64,000 nucleotides of DNA from Chryseobacterium sp. LAM-KRS1 (GCF_013184525.1 NZ_JAAOIZ010000001.1:806001-870000), one strand, 5' to 3'. Positions 44,997 through 54,193 are shown, counted from the first letter of the stretch. The notes: generated from the sequence alone by a model not told the origin. Made by a program: numbers and translations.

Positions 44997-46421
44997 CTAT
45001 ACATTGACCGTTTTCCATTTACCTCTTTTGAAAAAGAAAAATGTCGTAATTGCGATGACCGTTTCCGCAACCGGTATTGCGATAAAGACACCGGTTGGTC
45101 CCATGCCTAAGTGTTTGGTAAGGATATAGGCCAATGGGATCTGAAGAAACCAGAAGCCAAAGAAATTGATCCATGTCGGGGTTTTTGTGTCACCGGCTCC
45201 GTTAAGGGCATTCATCATTACCATACCAATGCCGTAAAAGACAAAAGCGGTACTCATAATCCACATAGCCTTTTGGGCAACTTCTTTGATCTGGATATCA
45301 TTGGTGAAAAATGAAACCAGCCAATCTCCAAAAAAGAGAAATAATATGGTGACAATGATCATGAAGATGACATTGTATTTTACAGTAGCCAGGACAGAAT
45401 CTTCAGCGCGCTGAAATTGTTTGGCTCCAAGGTTTTGCCCTACCAGGGTAGCGGCAGCATTACTCATACCCCAGGCTGGCAGCATAAAGAACATCATCAA
45501 TCGCAATGCGGTCTGATAACCGGCAGATCCATGATCACCACCCGTGGTTGCTACCAGCTCAGCAAGAAATATCCAGCTGCATGACCCGATAACAAACTGA
45601 AGTATACCAGGAGTTGCAATCCCAACCAATGATTTTATTACCGGCAAGTCAATACGAAAATGATGAAGCTTGATTTTTAGCTGATGCTTTCCGTTAAACA
45701 GGCAAAATAGCTGGTAAACCACTCCCATAGACCGTCCGATAACCGTTGCCATAGCCGCTCCTGTTAGTCCGAATGCAGGGATGATACCCCAGCCGTTAAT
45801 GAATATAGGACACAGAATGATATTGCAGATATTGGCAATCCATAAACTCCGCATGGCAATGGCAGCGTTTCCTGCACCACGAAATATACCATTGATCAGG
45901 AATAATAGCATTATCACAAGGCTGCTTCCCATCATGATCCGGGTAAAGTTTACTCCAGCATCAACGGTTTCCTTGCTTGCTCCCATGATCCGTAAAATAT
46001 CCCCGGCATAAATCATCCCCGCGATGCTTAAGACAAGGGTTACGGCAAAAGCTACGATAATAGCCTGCATACCGGCATGTGCTGCTGCATCAGGATCTTT
46101 TTCTCCCACCCGTCGTGAAACCACCGCTGTGGCTGCCATACTCATACCAATTGCGATAGAGTACATTACCGTAAGTACAGATTCCGTTAAGCCCACTGTT
46201 TGTATGGCATAGCTGCTGTTTTCGAGATGCCCTACAAAATAAAGATCTACCAGTGCAAATACCGATTCCATGATCATTTCAAGCATCATGGGAATGGCGA
46301 GTAAAATAACAGCTTTATTAATATTACCGGTCGTATAATCCATTTCGGTACCCAGTAATGATTGTTTCAACAATGTGAAATAGCGCAAACCCTTCGATGG
46401 GGTTTTCTTATGATATGACAT
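44997..46421 (-). CDS. MATE-family multidrug efflux transporter
   Basis: Inner-membrane Na+ or H+ coupled antiporter of 474 residues with two six-helix MatE halves. The N-terminal cytoplasmic tail is followed by the first-helix signature VILLAIPMMLEMIMESVFALVD, and a repeat of the pattern opens the second half (SLVGIATPGILQFVIGS). Relatives export cationic drugs or dyes. A -7 box lies at 46569-46576, giving a leader of about 140 nt. Confidence 0.9.
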   Translation of the reverse strand: MSYHKKTPSKGLRYFTLLKQSLLGTEMDYTTGNINKAVILLAIPMMLEMIMESVFALVDLYFVGHLENSSYAIQTVGLTESVLTVMYSIAIGMSMAATAVVSRRVGEKDPDAAAHAGMQAIIVAFAVTLVLSIAGMIYAGDILRIMGASKETVDAGVNFTRIMMGSSLVIMLLFLINGIFRGAGNAAIAMRSLWIANICNIILCPIFINGWGIIPAFGLTGAAMATVIGRSMGVVYQLFCLFNGKHQLKIKLHHFRIDLPVIKSLVGIATPGILQFVIGSCSWIFLAELVATTGGDHGSAGYQTALRLMMFFMLPAWGMSNAAATLVGQNLGAKQFQRAEDSVLATVKYNVIFMIIVTILFLFFGDWLVSFFTNDIQIKEVAQKAMWIMSTAFVFYGIGMVMMNALNGAGDTKTPTWINFFGFWFLQIPLAYILTKHLGMGPTGVFIAIPVAETVIAITTFFFFKRGKWKTVNV

Positions 46422-46568
46422 AAATGTAAAATTAAAAGTAAGTAATAGTAATATGGAACGAAGAGGCTTCGTTCTTTAAAGTGTTCTTATGTTTTAAGCC
46501 CGGTGATTAACCAATGATTGCACTGGTGAGGGCTACTATCACTTTCATATGCAGTAGTAATTGAATCG

Positions 46569-46576
46569 CAAATATA
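46569..46576 (-). promoter_or_regulatory. -7 promoter box of the MATE gene
   Basis: Minus-strand TATATTTG fits TAnnTTTG and stands about 150 bp upstream of the start. Confidence 0.4.
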
Positions 46577-46720
46577 ATTATTTTTTAATTGCAAGTGACT
46601 AATAAGATGAAAAAAATCAGACAAATAATAAATCCGGACTTATATAATATGTTTATTTATATTACTTTAGTTCTTATGACGTATAGTTTTTTGTCTGACT
46701 TATTGATATAGAAAGAGAAT

Positions 46721-46865
46721 GTCACAAGGTATTAAAATATTTTTAATCGTGTTGTAGGTGTATCCGTTAGCAACGATCAATGCTTTTACTAGAAGAGGCC
46801 TGGTTGTCACTTCCTAAAATGATCAATTCCACAGAAGGCAGGTCTTTGAGAAGATCGTTGATGTT
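46721..46865 (-). pseudogene. Remnant of a universal stress protein gene
   Basis: The 69 bp from 46721 match 48440-48508 in the intact stress-protein gene with only about four differences; after a gap of about 50 bp (lost in the remnant) the match resumes to about 46865. On the minus strand it reads NINDLLKDLPSVELIILGSDNQAS, loses frame, and resumes as NGYTYNTIKNILIPCDI. It lacks both ends, so it is a dead partial duplicate. Confidence 0.85.
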
Positions 46866-46877
46866 TATTGATCCGTT

Positions 46878-47009
46878 TCATCCAATAGGATATCGAATAT
46901 TAATATCTATATTATCAGTGTTGCTTAATAGAACAATTCCTGATTTTTTTTCAGGAACTAATGCAAGCATACTTCGATAGCCTATGTCACCACTGTCTAA
47001 TTTTAATAT
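46878..47009 (-). pseudogene. Remnant C-terminus of a beta-lactamase-fold serine hydrolase
   Basis: Minus-strand frame without a start reads LDSGDIGYRSMLALVP followed by EKKSGIVLLSNTDN, the characteristic C-terminal block of class C beta-lactamase-fold proteins (compare HTGENEG and VPTKSGIVILCNST in the intact gene at 29957). The rest of the gene is gone; its 3' side abuts the stress-protein remnant. Confidence 0.65.
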
Positions 47010-47014
47010 TTAAA

Positions 47015-47944
47015 TTAGGAGATATCCTTCAACATATGAATAGTTGTTGCATAATGCCCGGAATCTCCTATGGAACTGTGTAAATGTTTGTATTCCAATT
47101 TCTCATACATTGATATTGCTCCCTTAAAAACCTCAAAAGATTCTAAATAAAGTTGCTTATAACCTGCTTTTTTTGCTCTTCTTTCTATCATTTTTAGCAA
47201 ATATTGTCCAACACCATTTCCTCTCAATTGATTGGAAAGATAAAATTTAACAATCTCTGCGCATGCAGAAGGCAACCCTATGGTAGGATAGAAGCCACAT
47301 CCACCTAAAACTACATCATTAGATTCTACTATCCAATATTCTGCGTTTACATCTTGAAAAAGCTGATATAATTGGTTTGTTCTGGGATCATCATATACAC
47401 TTCCTTCTTGAGGAGCGTTGAACTCTTCAAAAACTGTACGAATAATATCTGCTAAGGCTTTATTGTCTTTTTCTTCAATAGGTCGGATAATAACAGGATC
47501 TATAACTGCATGATTATCTCTGTGATGAAGTAGAGAATCAATCGTGGTCATACTCCGAATGACCGTTTTCAGATTTTGCTCGGAAAGATCTGAAAATAAA
47601 TTTTCTATTTGAATGTCTGAATCACGGTTGATCTTTTCATAAGTGCTGCGTCCTAAGTCTGTAAGACTAATCACGCTGGAACGGTTGTCTTCTCCTGATT
47701 TTTTTCTAATAGTCAGTCCTAATTTTTCAAAACGTTTAAGGATGCGGCTTAGAAAACCCTTATCCAATCCCAGAGTAGCAGCCACTTCAGTAGGTCTTAC
47801 GTCAGCATTGAAATAAATCTCACGCATAACCCTGACTTCCGAAATACCCAGGTCTCCATCAAGAATACCCTTGTTGAGTAACCCCAGTACCTGTGTATAA
47901 TACCTGTTGAAAGCTCTTATTTGTTCAATATAATATTGTTTCAT
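47015..47944 (-). CDS. MarR-GNAT fusion: regulator with acetyltransferase domain
   Basis: A 309-residue protein with an N-terminal MarR winged helix (about 1-140; VRPTEVAATLGLDKGFLSRI, then SGEDNRSSVISLTDLG) and a C-terminal GNAT acetyltransferase (about 155-309; LSNQLRGNGVGQYLLKMIE is the acetyl-CoA loop). Start at ATG 47944 is preferred over TTG 47962 and ATG 47959, because those lie at the edge of a palindrome that also covers the inferred start site. A perfect palindrome overlaps the transcription start, suggesting self-repression. Substrate of the acetyltransferase unknown. Confidence 0.87.
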   Translation of the reverse strand: MKQYYIEQIRAFNRYYTQVLGLLNKGILDGDLGISEVRVMREIYFNADVRPTEVAATLGLDKGFLSRILKRFEKLGLTIRKKSGEDNRSSVISLTDLGRSTYEKINRDSDIQIENLFSDLSEQNLKTVIRSMTTIDSLLHHRDNHAVIDPVIIRPIEEKDNKALADIIRTVFEEFNAPQEGSVYDDPRTNQLYQLFQDVNAEYWIVESNDVVLGGCGFYPTIGLPSACAEIVKFYLSNQLRGNGVGQYLLKMIERRAKKAGYKQLYLESFEVFKGAISMYEKLEYKHLHSSIGDSGHYATTIHMLKDIS

Positions 47945-47960
47945 GATGTAAATATACATC

Positions 47961-47983
47961 AATAGTTGACTTTGTCAACTATT
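47961..47983. promoter_or_regulatory. Palindromic operator of the MarR-GNAT gene
   Basis: Perfect 10-bp arms AATAGTTGAC / GTCAACTATT with a 3-nt spacer, about 17 bp upstream of ATG 47944 and overlapping the predicted start of transcription (from the -7 box at 47990-47997). Confidence 0.7.
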
Positions 47984-47989
47984 TTATAT

Positions 47990-47997
47990 CAAAAATA
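47990..47997 (-). promoter_or_regulatory. -7 promoter box of the MarR-GNAT gene
   Basis: Minus-strand TATTTTTG fits TAnnTTTG; the start site would fall at about 47983, at the edge of the palindrome. Confidence 0.55.
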
Positions 47998-48082
47998 CAT
48001 TACGTTATTTTAGTTTGCTTATTTTCTGTTGTTTATAATGTGATTAAGTCGGCTTTTGAAAATAAAAGATAGAAGATAGAAG

Positions 48083-48931
48083 TTATTTTAATATCAAAAC
48101 AGGTTGATTTACATTTTGGTAAATTCCTTCAGAAATACTTCGGCTTGCCAGATAATAAAGGAAACTATGTCTTCCCGGTAGCGCAATAATCAGATCCGTT
48201 TTATTTGATGAGGCAAAAGTCAGAATTCCGTTGATAATATTTTCGTCGTAATAATAATGAATAGTACTCGGAATCTTGGTTAAATATTGGTGGATGTACT
48301 TTTCCAGGTCTCTCTTTTTATCTTCATTATCATCGATCCCTTTTCTTGTGTTGATATTGAGAAACATAAGGCGAACATCCATCTGCTCGATGATGGACTT
48401 GTGGTGAAACAGTCGGTCTAATTTTGTTATGCTGTTTATGTCACAGGGTATTAAAATATTTTTAATCGTGCTGTAGGTGTAACCGTTAGGAACGATCAAT
48501 GCTTTTACAGGACTGGTTCTGGCAATACTTATAATATTTTCAGACACAAAGCTGTTACCGGAAGAAGCCTGGTCGTCACTTCCTAAAATGATCAGTTCTA
48601 CAGAAGGCTGGTCTTTCAGCAGTTCATTGATGCTTCTCGTAAGCGTCCATTCGCTTACCGCTTTTAGAACAGTTACTTCAGGTGATTTTTCAGTGATGAT
48701 ACCTGTTAATTTACTAAGGAGTAATTCTGTACTTTTAATGAGGCTGTTTACATTTTCTTCATTCACAAGCAGATGACCTTCGGCTATGTGGAGATAGTCA
48801 AATTCAGATTCCTGCGACGTTTTTAAAAGAATAATATGTGTATATTGATATTGTGTGGCCCATTCTGCAGCAAGTTTTACGGCATTTTCGGTAGTTGATG
48901 TGAAGTCAACAGGTACAAGTATTGTTCTCAT
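48083..48931 (-). CDS. Universal stress protein, two tandem Usp domains
   Basis: A 282-residue cytoplasmic protein. Domain 1 (about 1-150) opens MRTILVPVDFTSTTENAVKL and ends in PVKALIVPNGY; domain 2 opens IKNILIPCDINSI. The Gx2Gx9G ATP loop is poorly kept in both (SDDQASSGNSFVSENI, LPGRHSFLYYLASRSI), so nucleotide binding is doubtful. It begins 20 bp after the marR stop, so it is cotranscribed with and probably controlled by that MarR. Part of this gene is duplicated as a remnant at 46721-46865. Confidence 0.86.
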   Translation of the reverse strand: MRTILVPVDFTSTTENAVKLAAEWATQYQYTHIILLKTSQESEFDYLHIAEGHLLVNEENVNSLIKSTELLLSKLTGIITEKSPEVTVLKAVSEWTLTRSINELLKDQPSVELIILGSDDQASSGNSFVSENIISIARTSPVKALIVPNGYTYSTIKNILIPCDINSITKLDRLFHHKSIIEQMDVRLMFLNINTRKGIDDNEDKKRDLEKYIHQYLTKIPSTIHYYYDENIINGILTFASSNKTDLIIALPGRHSFLYYLASRSISEGIYQNVNQPVLILK

Positions 48932-48951
48932 ATCAGTAAATTTAAACTCAG

Positions 48952-49401
48952 TTATTCAAGATTTGTTGTCATTTTTTTTACCAGGAAAAGAGCATCCTGT
49001 ATTTTCTCTATACCAAGGTTGCCGGCTGCTTTTTCATACAGTTCCAGTGCCCACGGATAAACAATTTCTACAATTTCCTTTCCCTTTGCGGTAAGGAATA
49101 TCTGTTTATTCCTTCGGTCATTGCTGTATTCTATTCTTTCAACCAATTCCCGTTTTACAAGATTGTTGATCAGGTAGGTAACACTTGATTTGTCTTTGCT
49201 TATTTTATTGCTTATCTCCTGCTGATTGATCCCGTCATTCCGGGATAAAACTCCAAGGATCTCTATAAGCTCAAAAGAAAGATCCGGATCATACTCGTTG
49301 ATTCTGGTCTGGATTTTCTGTCGCAAACGGCTTTTCATTTCACTCATTGCCAAACCAAGCTCCAGGGCTAATTCTGATATGTTGTTTTGTGTGACGGGCA
49401 T
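48952..49401 (-). CDS. MarR-family regulator
   Basis: A 149-residue winged-helix regulator (start ATG 49401; the in-frame TTG at 49437 would leave almost no leader after the -7 box at 49452-49459). The recognition region is NQQEISNKISKDKSSVTYLI and the wing DRRNKQIFLTAKGKEIV. It is transcribed with the downstream universal stress protein gene (gap 20 bp). A strong inverted repeat overlaps its promoter. Confidence 0.85.
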   Translation of the reverse strand: MPVTQNNISELALELGLAMSEMKSRLRQKIQTRINEYDPDLSFELIEILGVLSRNDGINQQEISNKISKDKSSVTYLINNLVKRELVERIEYSNDRRNKQIFLTAKGKEIVEIVYPWALELYEKAAGNLGIEKIQDALFLVKKMTTNLE

Positions 49402-49451
49402 ATGATGAATATTAACGTATAGTGGAGGTTTAATCAATCGCTGTTGTATAA

Positions 49452-49459
49452 CAAATATA
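49452..49459 (-). promoter_or_regulatory. -7 promoter box of marR-usp
   Basis: Minus-strand TATATTTG fits TAnnTTTG, with the palindrome of the next entry immediately upstream. Confidence 0.55.
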
Positions 49460-49462
49460 CTT

Positions 49463-49490
49463 AAAATTAGTTTGAATTAAAACTAATTTT
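49463..49490. promoter_or_regulatory. Palindromic operator of the marR-usp operon
   Basis: Arms AAAATTAGTTT / AAACTAATTTT around 6 nt (GAATTA), perfect over 11 bp. It lies over the -10 to -35 region of the marR promoter, so the MarR protein probably represses its own operon through it. Confidence 0.7.
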
Positions 49491-49638
49491 TCAAAAAAAT
49501 GAAAGATTTTTTTTCTGTTGTTTACTTATTTAAGAAGAATATTTTCTTATTATTGAATTAAATTATAGGGAAAACTTGATTTTTACACGGAATGTAAGAA
49601 ATGAGTGTTCGTATTTTTCTTATGTTAAAATCAAAATA

Positions 49639-50769
49639 ATGCAATATTTACAAAAGATATTTCTCGTTTCTGTTTTGTTTTCGTCAATGCTATTTTGTCA
49701 GAATTCCAGTGTTTCAACAACGGCATTACCGGGAAAGGATTTTCCGAAGCTGGATTTTGAAAAGAAGGCTCAGTTCCGGGTGTATTTTCCGGATGCTCAA
49801 TCTGTAAATTTAGAGGGTGGGGATGGTATGAAAAATATAAAATCTACCGCCTCAAAAGATAAAGACGGTTTTTGGAATATTTCAACAAATCCTCTTGAAA
49901 TTGGATTTCATTATTACTGGCTGAACGTGGATGGAAAGCGGGTCAATGATCCGGATACTCAGCTGTACTTTGGCTACGGTCAGCCGACCAGCGGGATCGA
50001 AGTTCCATCAGGAGAAGATTTTTTCTTTGAGAAGAATGTAAAACATGGACAGATTATAGAGGATGGTTTTAATTCAAGAATAACAAAAGGTAAGCGAAAT
50101 TTTAAGGTTTATCTTCCTCCGGGATACGGATCAGAGAAACTACCGGTATTGTATCTATACCACGGAACAGGAGAAGATATAACGGGTTGGGAAAGACAGG
50201 GGCATATTGCCTGGATTCTTGATAATCTTCTGGCAGAAAGAAAAGCAGAGAAAATGATTGTCGTAATGGATTACGGAGTGGCATTAAATCCGGAAGAAGA
50301 AAAACTGGCGGATAATTCTTCCAAAACAGTCATTTCATCCCGAAATCTGGATAAGATTTTTATCGAGGAGCTGGTTCCCTATGTAGAAAAAAAGTATAAA
50401 ACCAATGGTAAAAAAGCGATTGCCGGACTTTCCCGTGGAAGCTATCAGGCGATGCTGATAGGGGTAAGTCATCCTGAAATGTTTACAGCCATCGGGTCAT
50501 TCAGTCCTGTAATTTATGGAGGAACTGAAGATGAGCCTTTTAAGGAGCTGCCGGTTGATCATCTTTTAAAGTCACGGAAAAAGCCTTATTTCTTTGTCGG
50601 GATCGGGGAAAAAGAAGAAGCACGATTCTTTGGATTCAATGAGATTCTGCATGATTTCTTTACTCAGAATAATTACCCCTATACTTCATACAGATCCGCA
50701 GGAACTTATCACGAATGGCTTACCTGGAGAAGATGCCTTTATGAGTTTGCACAACAGATTTTCAGATAA
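49639..50769 (+). CDS. Secreted CE1-like esterase with N-terminal CBM48-like domain
   Basis: A 376-residue exported enzyme; ATG 49639 starts a signal peptide (IFLVSVLFSSMLFCQ), 21 residues after the upstream in-frame start. Residues about 40-130 form an E-set/CBM48-like domain (FRVYFPDAQSVNLEG, GFHYYWLNVDG). The esterase domain has VLYLYHGTGEDITGW, nucleophile elbow IAGLSRGSYQAM (Ser), and the final His in GTYHEW. This layout is known for feruloyl and acetyl xylan esterases and for enterobactin-type esterases. Feruloyl-xylan ester cleavage is plausible given the xylan genes, but distance from them makes this weak. Confidence 0.82.
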   Translation: MQYLQKIFLVSVLFSSMLFCQNSSVSTTALPGKDFPKLDFEKKAQFRVYFPDAQSVNLEGGDGMKNIKSTASKDKDGFWNISTNPLEIGFHYYWLNVDGKRVNDPDTQLYFGYGQPTSGIEVPSGEDFFFEKNVKHGQIIEDGFNSRITKGKRNFKVYLPPGYGSEKLPVLYLYHGTGEDITGWERQGHIAWILDNLLAERKAEKMIVVMDYGVALNPEEEKLADNSSKTVISSRNLDKIFIEELVPYVEKKYKTNGKKAIAGLSRGSYQAMLIGVSHPEMFTAIGSFSPVIYGGTEDEPFKELPVDHLLKSRKKPYFFVGIGEKEEARFFGFNEILHDFFTQNNYPYTSYRSAGTYHEWLTWRRCLYEFAQQIFR

Positions 50770-50782
50770 CTTTATATTAAAA

Positions 50783-50810
50783 ATCCCCGGCCTTGGCCGG
50801 GGATACACCA
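50783..50810 (-). terminator. Terminator of the adenylation-reductase gene
   Basis: A perfect 10-bp GC-rich stem ATCCCCGGCC / GGCCGGGGAT with a 2-nt centre. On the minus strand a run of T follows (ATTTTTAAT), on the plus strand none, so it serves the minus-strand gene that ends at 50821. Confidence 0.8.
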
Positions 50811-50820
50811 TAACTAAAAA

Positions 50821-53800
50821 CTAAGAATGCATGCCCAGATACTTTAAATAAGCATCAAGGACAGGTTTGTTGAATACAGGTTCTTTAATGTCTGAGTCTT
50901 TGAGGAACTCCTTTACATTCGAACAGTCCCAAATGTAAGTATGCTGGTAAAGTTCCACAGTAGACAGGCCTTCATGCATATTATCTTTAAACAGACTTGT
51001 TAATGGATACAATCTGTTTTTGGTATCATTTTCCCAATGCTTACGCCATTCTTTATAGGGAAGGGGAGTAAGTTCATAAGGGTAATTCTTTTTGAGTAGG
51101 CCAAAGAAATCCTCCAGCGTCAGATTAGTTTCAGGGCTGGCAATCAGATTGAATTTCTTGCCGATTGCATTTTTATTTTTCGTGATATGGGCCATTGACC
51201 GGGTCATGTAGTCTACGGTGATCAGGCCTTCTCTAAGTTCTGTTAATGCAGGGTAAGATTTAAACTCTATACAGTTTTTTACCAGTCCGGACCACCACTG
51301 ATAAGGTGCGCTCGCTCCGGATTTACTGTGACACATCGCATATCCCAAACGATACGTAATCAGCGGGAGACCTTCCCGGGCTGCAAGATCCGCTATAGCT
51401 TCCATTACATATTTGCTTCGCACATAGCCAATATCTTTACTTACCGACATGATATTCTGTTCTATGTCGTCAGATTCCAGCATGATCTTTTTTCCGGTAA
51501 ATAGATGTCCCCAGCTATAAATTGAAATTGTAGATAAAAGAGCCAGGCACTTTGTTCTTTCTGTTCCTGCCAGACGTATAATTTCCCTTATTCCATCTAC
51601 ATTGGGTGCTTTCATATAAGAATAAGGCTCAATAAAATTGACGGAACTTCCGGAATGATATATCACATCAATAACAGTGGCAAGCAGATCGAATTTTTCT
51701 TCAGATAAACCCAAAGAAGGTTTTGCCAGATCACCTAAAACCGGAATAATCCTTGATCTCTGCGAGTGATTTTGCGGGATATGAAACTGAATAAAGCACT
51801 GGTTGACTTTTTCCATGGCATGAAATTCGTCCTGTGCTCTTACCAGGCAGTATATATCTGCATCCGTTGTATCTAAAAGCTCCTGCAGAAGATGGATTCC
51901 TACAAAGCCTGTGGCGCCTGTGAGAAATATGGCAGATGGATTTTCCAGTTTTTCGGGATCAAAATTATCCTTGAATCGGGTGCCGGGATTCAGGTAGACG
52001 TCCTGTTGTAATTCAACATAAGGTTCTACGTCTTCAGAAGGAATTGCTTCTCTTGCCTCGTGAGCACGTGCTATAAGCACATCGCTGAGTTTTTTCAGAA
52101 CAGGGTATTGATAAATATCGCGCAGATATACTTTTATATTTAATTTTTCCTGTAAAGCTACCGCAACAACAGCAACCAGAAGCGAATTTCCTCCGATATC
52201 AAAGAAATTATCAGTGATATTGATAACCGGAAGTTCCAGTTCCGATGACCAGATATCAGCTATTATTTTCTCGGTTTCATTTGTTGGCGGTTCGTGTGAG
52301 ATAAGTTCCTTTGCCTCTTTTTCTGCAAGGCTGCTTAAGAGGTCCGTATTGGTTTTTCCATTCGCGGTCAATGGTATTTTGTCGATACAGATGATCTGGG
52401 CGGGGATCATATATCCGGGTAATTCTTCTTTGAGAAAATTCCTGATTTGCTGGATATCCTTTGATGTTCCGGGTTTTAAAACAATAAAGGCGACAAGATA
52501 TTTGTTATTCCCTGAAGTATTTTTTGTGATTACTACAGCTTCTTGTATTCCTTCCAGTCGATCGAATGTGCGTTCTATTTCTCCCAATTCTATTCGGAAT
52601 CCTCTTATTTTTACCTGATTATCCATTCTTCCCAGAAACTGGATTTCTCCATCGGAGGACCATCGGGCAAGGTCTCCCGTTCGGTATAGTTTTTCAGTTT
52701 CCATAAAAGGATTAATAATGAATTTTGAAGCTGTGAGTTCCTCATTGTTTAAATATCCTTTAGCCAGTAAGGTGCCGCCTATGTATAATTCTCCGGTTGC
52801 TCCTATGGGTAATAGTTCCATTTGATTTCCCAATATGTAAGCTTTAGCATTTGCTATAGGCCTGCCAATGGAAGAAACATATTTTCCGTGAAGATCTTTA
52901 ACCTTCTTAAAAGTAGCATATACGGTACATTCTGTAGGACCGTAATAATCGATAAGTTCATAGTTTAGTCCATCGGTGAGGACAGGCTTTAGTTTTTCAC
53001 CTCCTGTAAAAAGATATTCCAGCTGAAGATCATTATGATTTCTGGTGTGTGCCACGACTGCCGGAACCAAAACAGTAGGGGCAAAACCGTGGGTAATTTT
53101 GTTTTTCTGATAAAAGCTGACCAGGGCGGAAGCTTCAGTTCTCTCTTCGCTGTCCGCTATAAAAAGGGTCGCACCGGAAGTCAATGCCGACCAGGTTTCC
53201 CATACCGATATGTCGAATGCCAAACCGGCCACCAGGCTGAGATGAGAAGTGGGGGTGACATTAAAATAAACATTATGCCAGGTTACCAGGTGCTGGATAC
53301 TTTCATGAGTGATCATTACTCCTTTAGGGTTACCTGTGGAGCCGGAGGTGTAAATGGTATAAGCAAGAGTGTTGTGATGAATGATCACCTCCGGATGCTG
53401 AACGGAGGAATCAGTGAGGTCATCCTTACGGTCAAGATAAAAGATGTGGAGGTTTGGGTCTTTAGATAAATTTTGAGAGAGGACCTGATTGGTGATTATA
53501 ATTTCTGCTTTAGTATCATTCAGAATATACTCTACGCGTTTTACCGGATAGGCAGGATCTATAGGAACATAAGCAGCACCTGTTTTTAATATTCCAAGAA
53601 TTGCAATGACCCATTCCAGGGAGCGGTCCAGCCATACAGGGATGTACATTCCTTCTGTAATCCCTTTTGCAATGAGTGTATTGGCGATCTGGTTGCTTTT
53701 TTCATCCAACTCACGGTAGGTTATATGCTGATCCTGATAAACAGCAACCACGTTATCCGGATGTAGGGAAACTTGTTTGAGAAATAATGAAACCAATGTT

Positions 53801-53922
53801 TGTTCCTTTTTGAAGTCCCAATTTGTTTTATTGAACTCGTACAAAATTTTGTTCCTTTCTTCTGAGGACAAAGGAAGGGTACTGTTGATTCGGGTTTGTG
53901 ATGTTAAGTTTGTGTTTGGCAT
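50821..53922 (-). CDS. Stand-alone adenylation-carrier-thioester reductase enzyme (NRPS-like)
   Basis: A 1033-residue single-module enzyme. Residues about 20-520 form an adenylation domain (core motifs LAYTIYTSGSTGNPKGV, ELYIGGTLLAKGYLN, YRTGDLARW, GRMDNQVKIRGFRIE). A carrier domain has the phosphopantetheine Ser in FFDIGGNSLLVAV (Ser580). A reductase domain starts with IFLTGATGFVGIHLL at about 667 and runs to the end. It has no condensation domain. It would activate an amino or carboxylic acid, load it, and release it as an aldehyde or alcohol, like Lys2 or carboxylate reductases. Substrate not readable. It needs a phosphopantetheinyl transferase, not in the window. No obvious tailoring genes are adjacent. 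Confidence 0.9.
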   Translation of the reverse strand: MPNTNLTSQTRINSTLPLSSEERNKILYEFNKTNWDFKKEQTLVSLFLKQVSLHPDNVVAVYQDQHITYRELDEKSNQIANTLIAKGITEGMYIPVWLDRSLEWVIAILGILKTGAAYVPIDPAYPVKRVEYILNDTKAEIIITNQVLSQNLSKDPNLHIFYLDRKDDLTDSSVQHPEVIIHHNTLAYTIYTSGSTGNPKGVMITHESIQHLVTWHNVYFNVTPTSHLSLVAGLAFDISVWETWSALTSGATLFIADSEERTEASALVSFYQKNKITHGFAPTVLVPAVVAHTRNHNDLQLEYLFTGGEKLKPVLTDGLNYELIDYYGPTECTVYATFKKVKDLHGKYVSSIGRPIANAKAYILGNQMELLPIGATGELYIGGTLLAKGYLNNEELTASKFIINPFMETEKLYRTGDLARWSSDGEIQFLGRMDNQVKIRGFRIELGEIERTFDRLEGIQEAVVITKNTSGNNKYLVAFIVLKPGTSKDIQQIRNFLKEELPGYMIPAQIICIDKIPLTANGKTNTDLLSSLAEKEAKELISHEPPTNETEKIIADIWSSELELPVINITDNFFDIGGNSLLVAVVAVALQEKLNIKVYLRDIYQYPVLKKLSDVLIARAHEAREAIPSEDVEPYVELQQDVYLNPGTRFKDNFDPEKLENPSAIFLTGATGFVGIHLLQELLDTTDADIYCLVRAQDEFHAMEKVNQCFIQFHIPQNHSQRSRIIPVLGDLAKPSLGLSEEKFDLLATVIDVIYHSGSSVNFIEPYSYMKAPNVDGIREIIRLAGTERTKCLALLSTISIYSWGHLFTGKKIMLESDDIEQNIMSVSKDIGYVRSKYVMEAIADLAAREGLPLITYRLGYAMCHSKSGASAPYQWWSGLVKNCIEFKSYPALTELREGLITVDYMTRSMAHITKNKNAIGKKFNLIASPETNLTLEDFFGLLKKNYPYELTPLPYKEWRKHWENDTKNRLYPLTSLFKDNMHEGLSTVELYQHTYIWDCSNVKEFLKDSDIKEPVFNKPVLDAYLKYLGMHS

Positions 53923-54193
53923 ATTAGTTTTTTTTTGATTTGGTTGTATGTTGTAATGTTTATGGCATGGTTGTTATTTTGGGTTATAAAATTTAGAATA
54001 AACGAAATGTGAAATTTGTTTCATAGAGTCATATTTTTTTATGCTTTGGTTTTATTTGTTAAATTTCATGATGTATCTATTAATGTTTTGTTCATAATTG
54101 ATTTATTTTAATGATTATTCAATAAATTTAAGATTATAAATTGAAGGTACTACACAATAAGTGTTAAATTTTCACCATAAAGAGATTTAAATT
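53923..54193. other. Upstream region of the adenylation-reductase gene
   Basis: A/T-rich, no gene. A small repeat TGAAA-TTTG-TTTCA lies near 54009-54022. No TAnnTTTG box was found for the gene. Confidence 0.4.
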
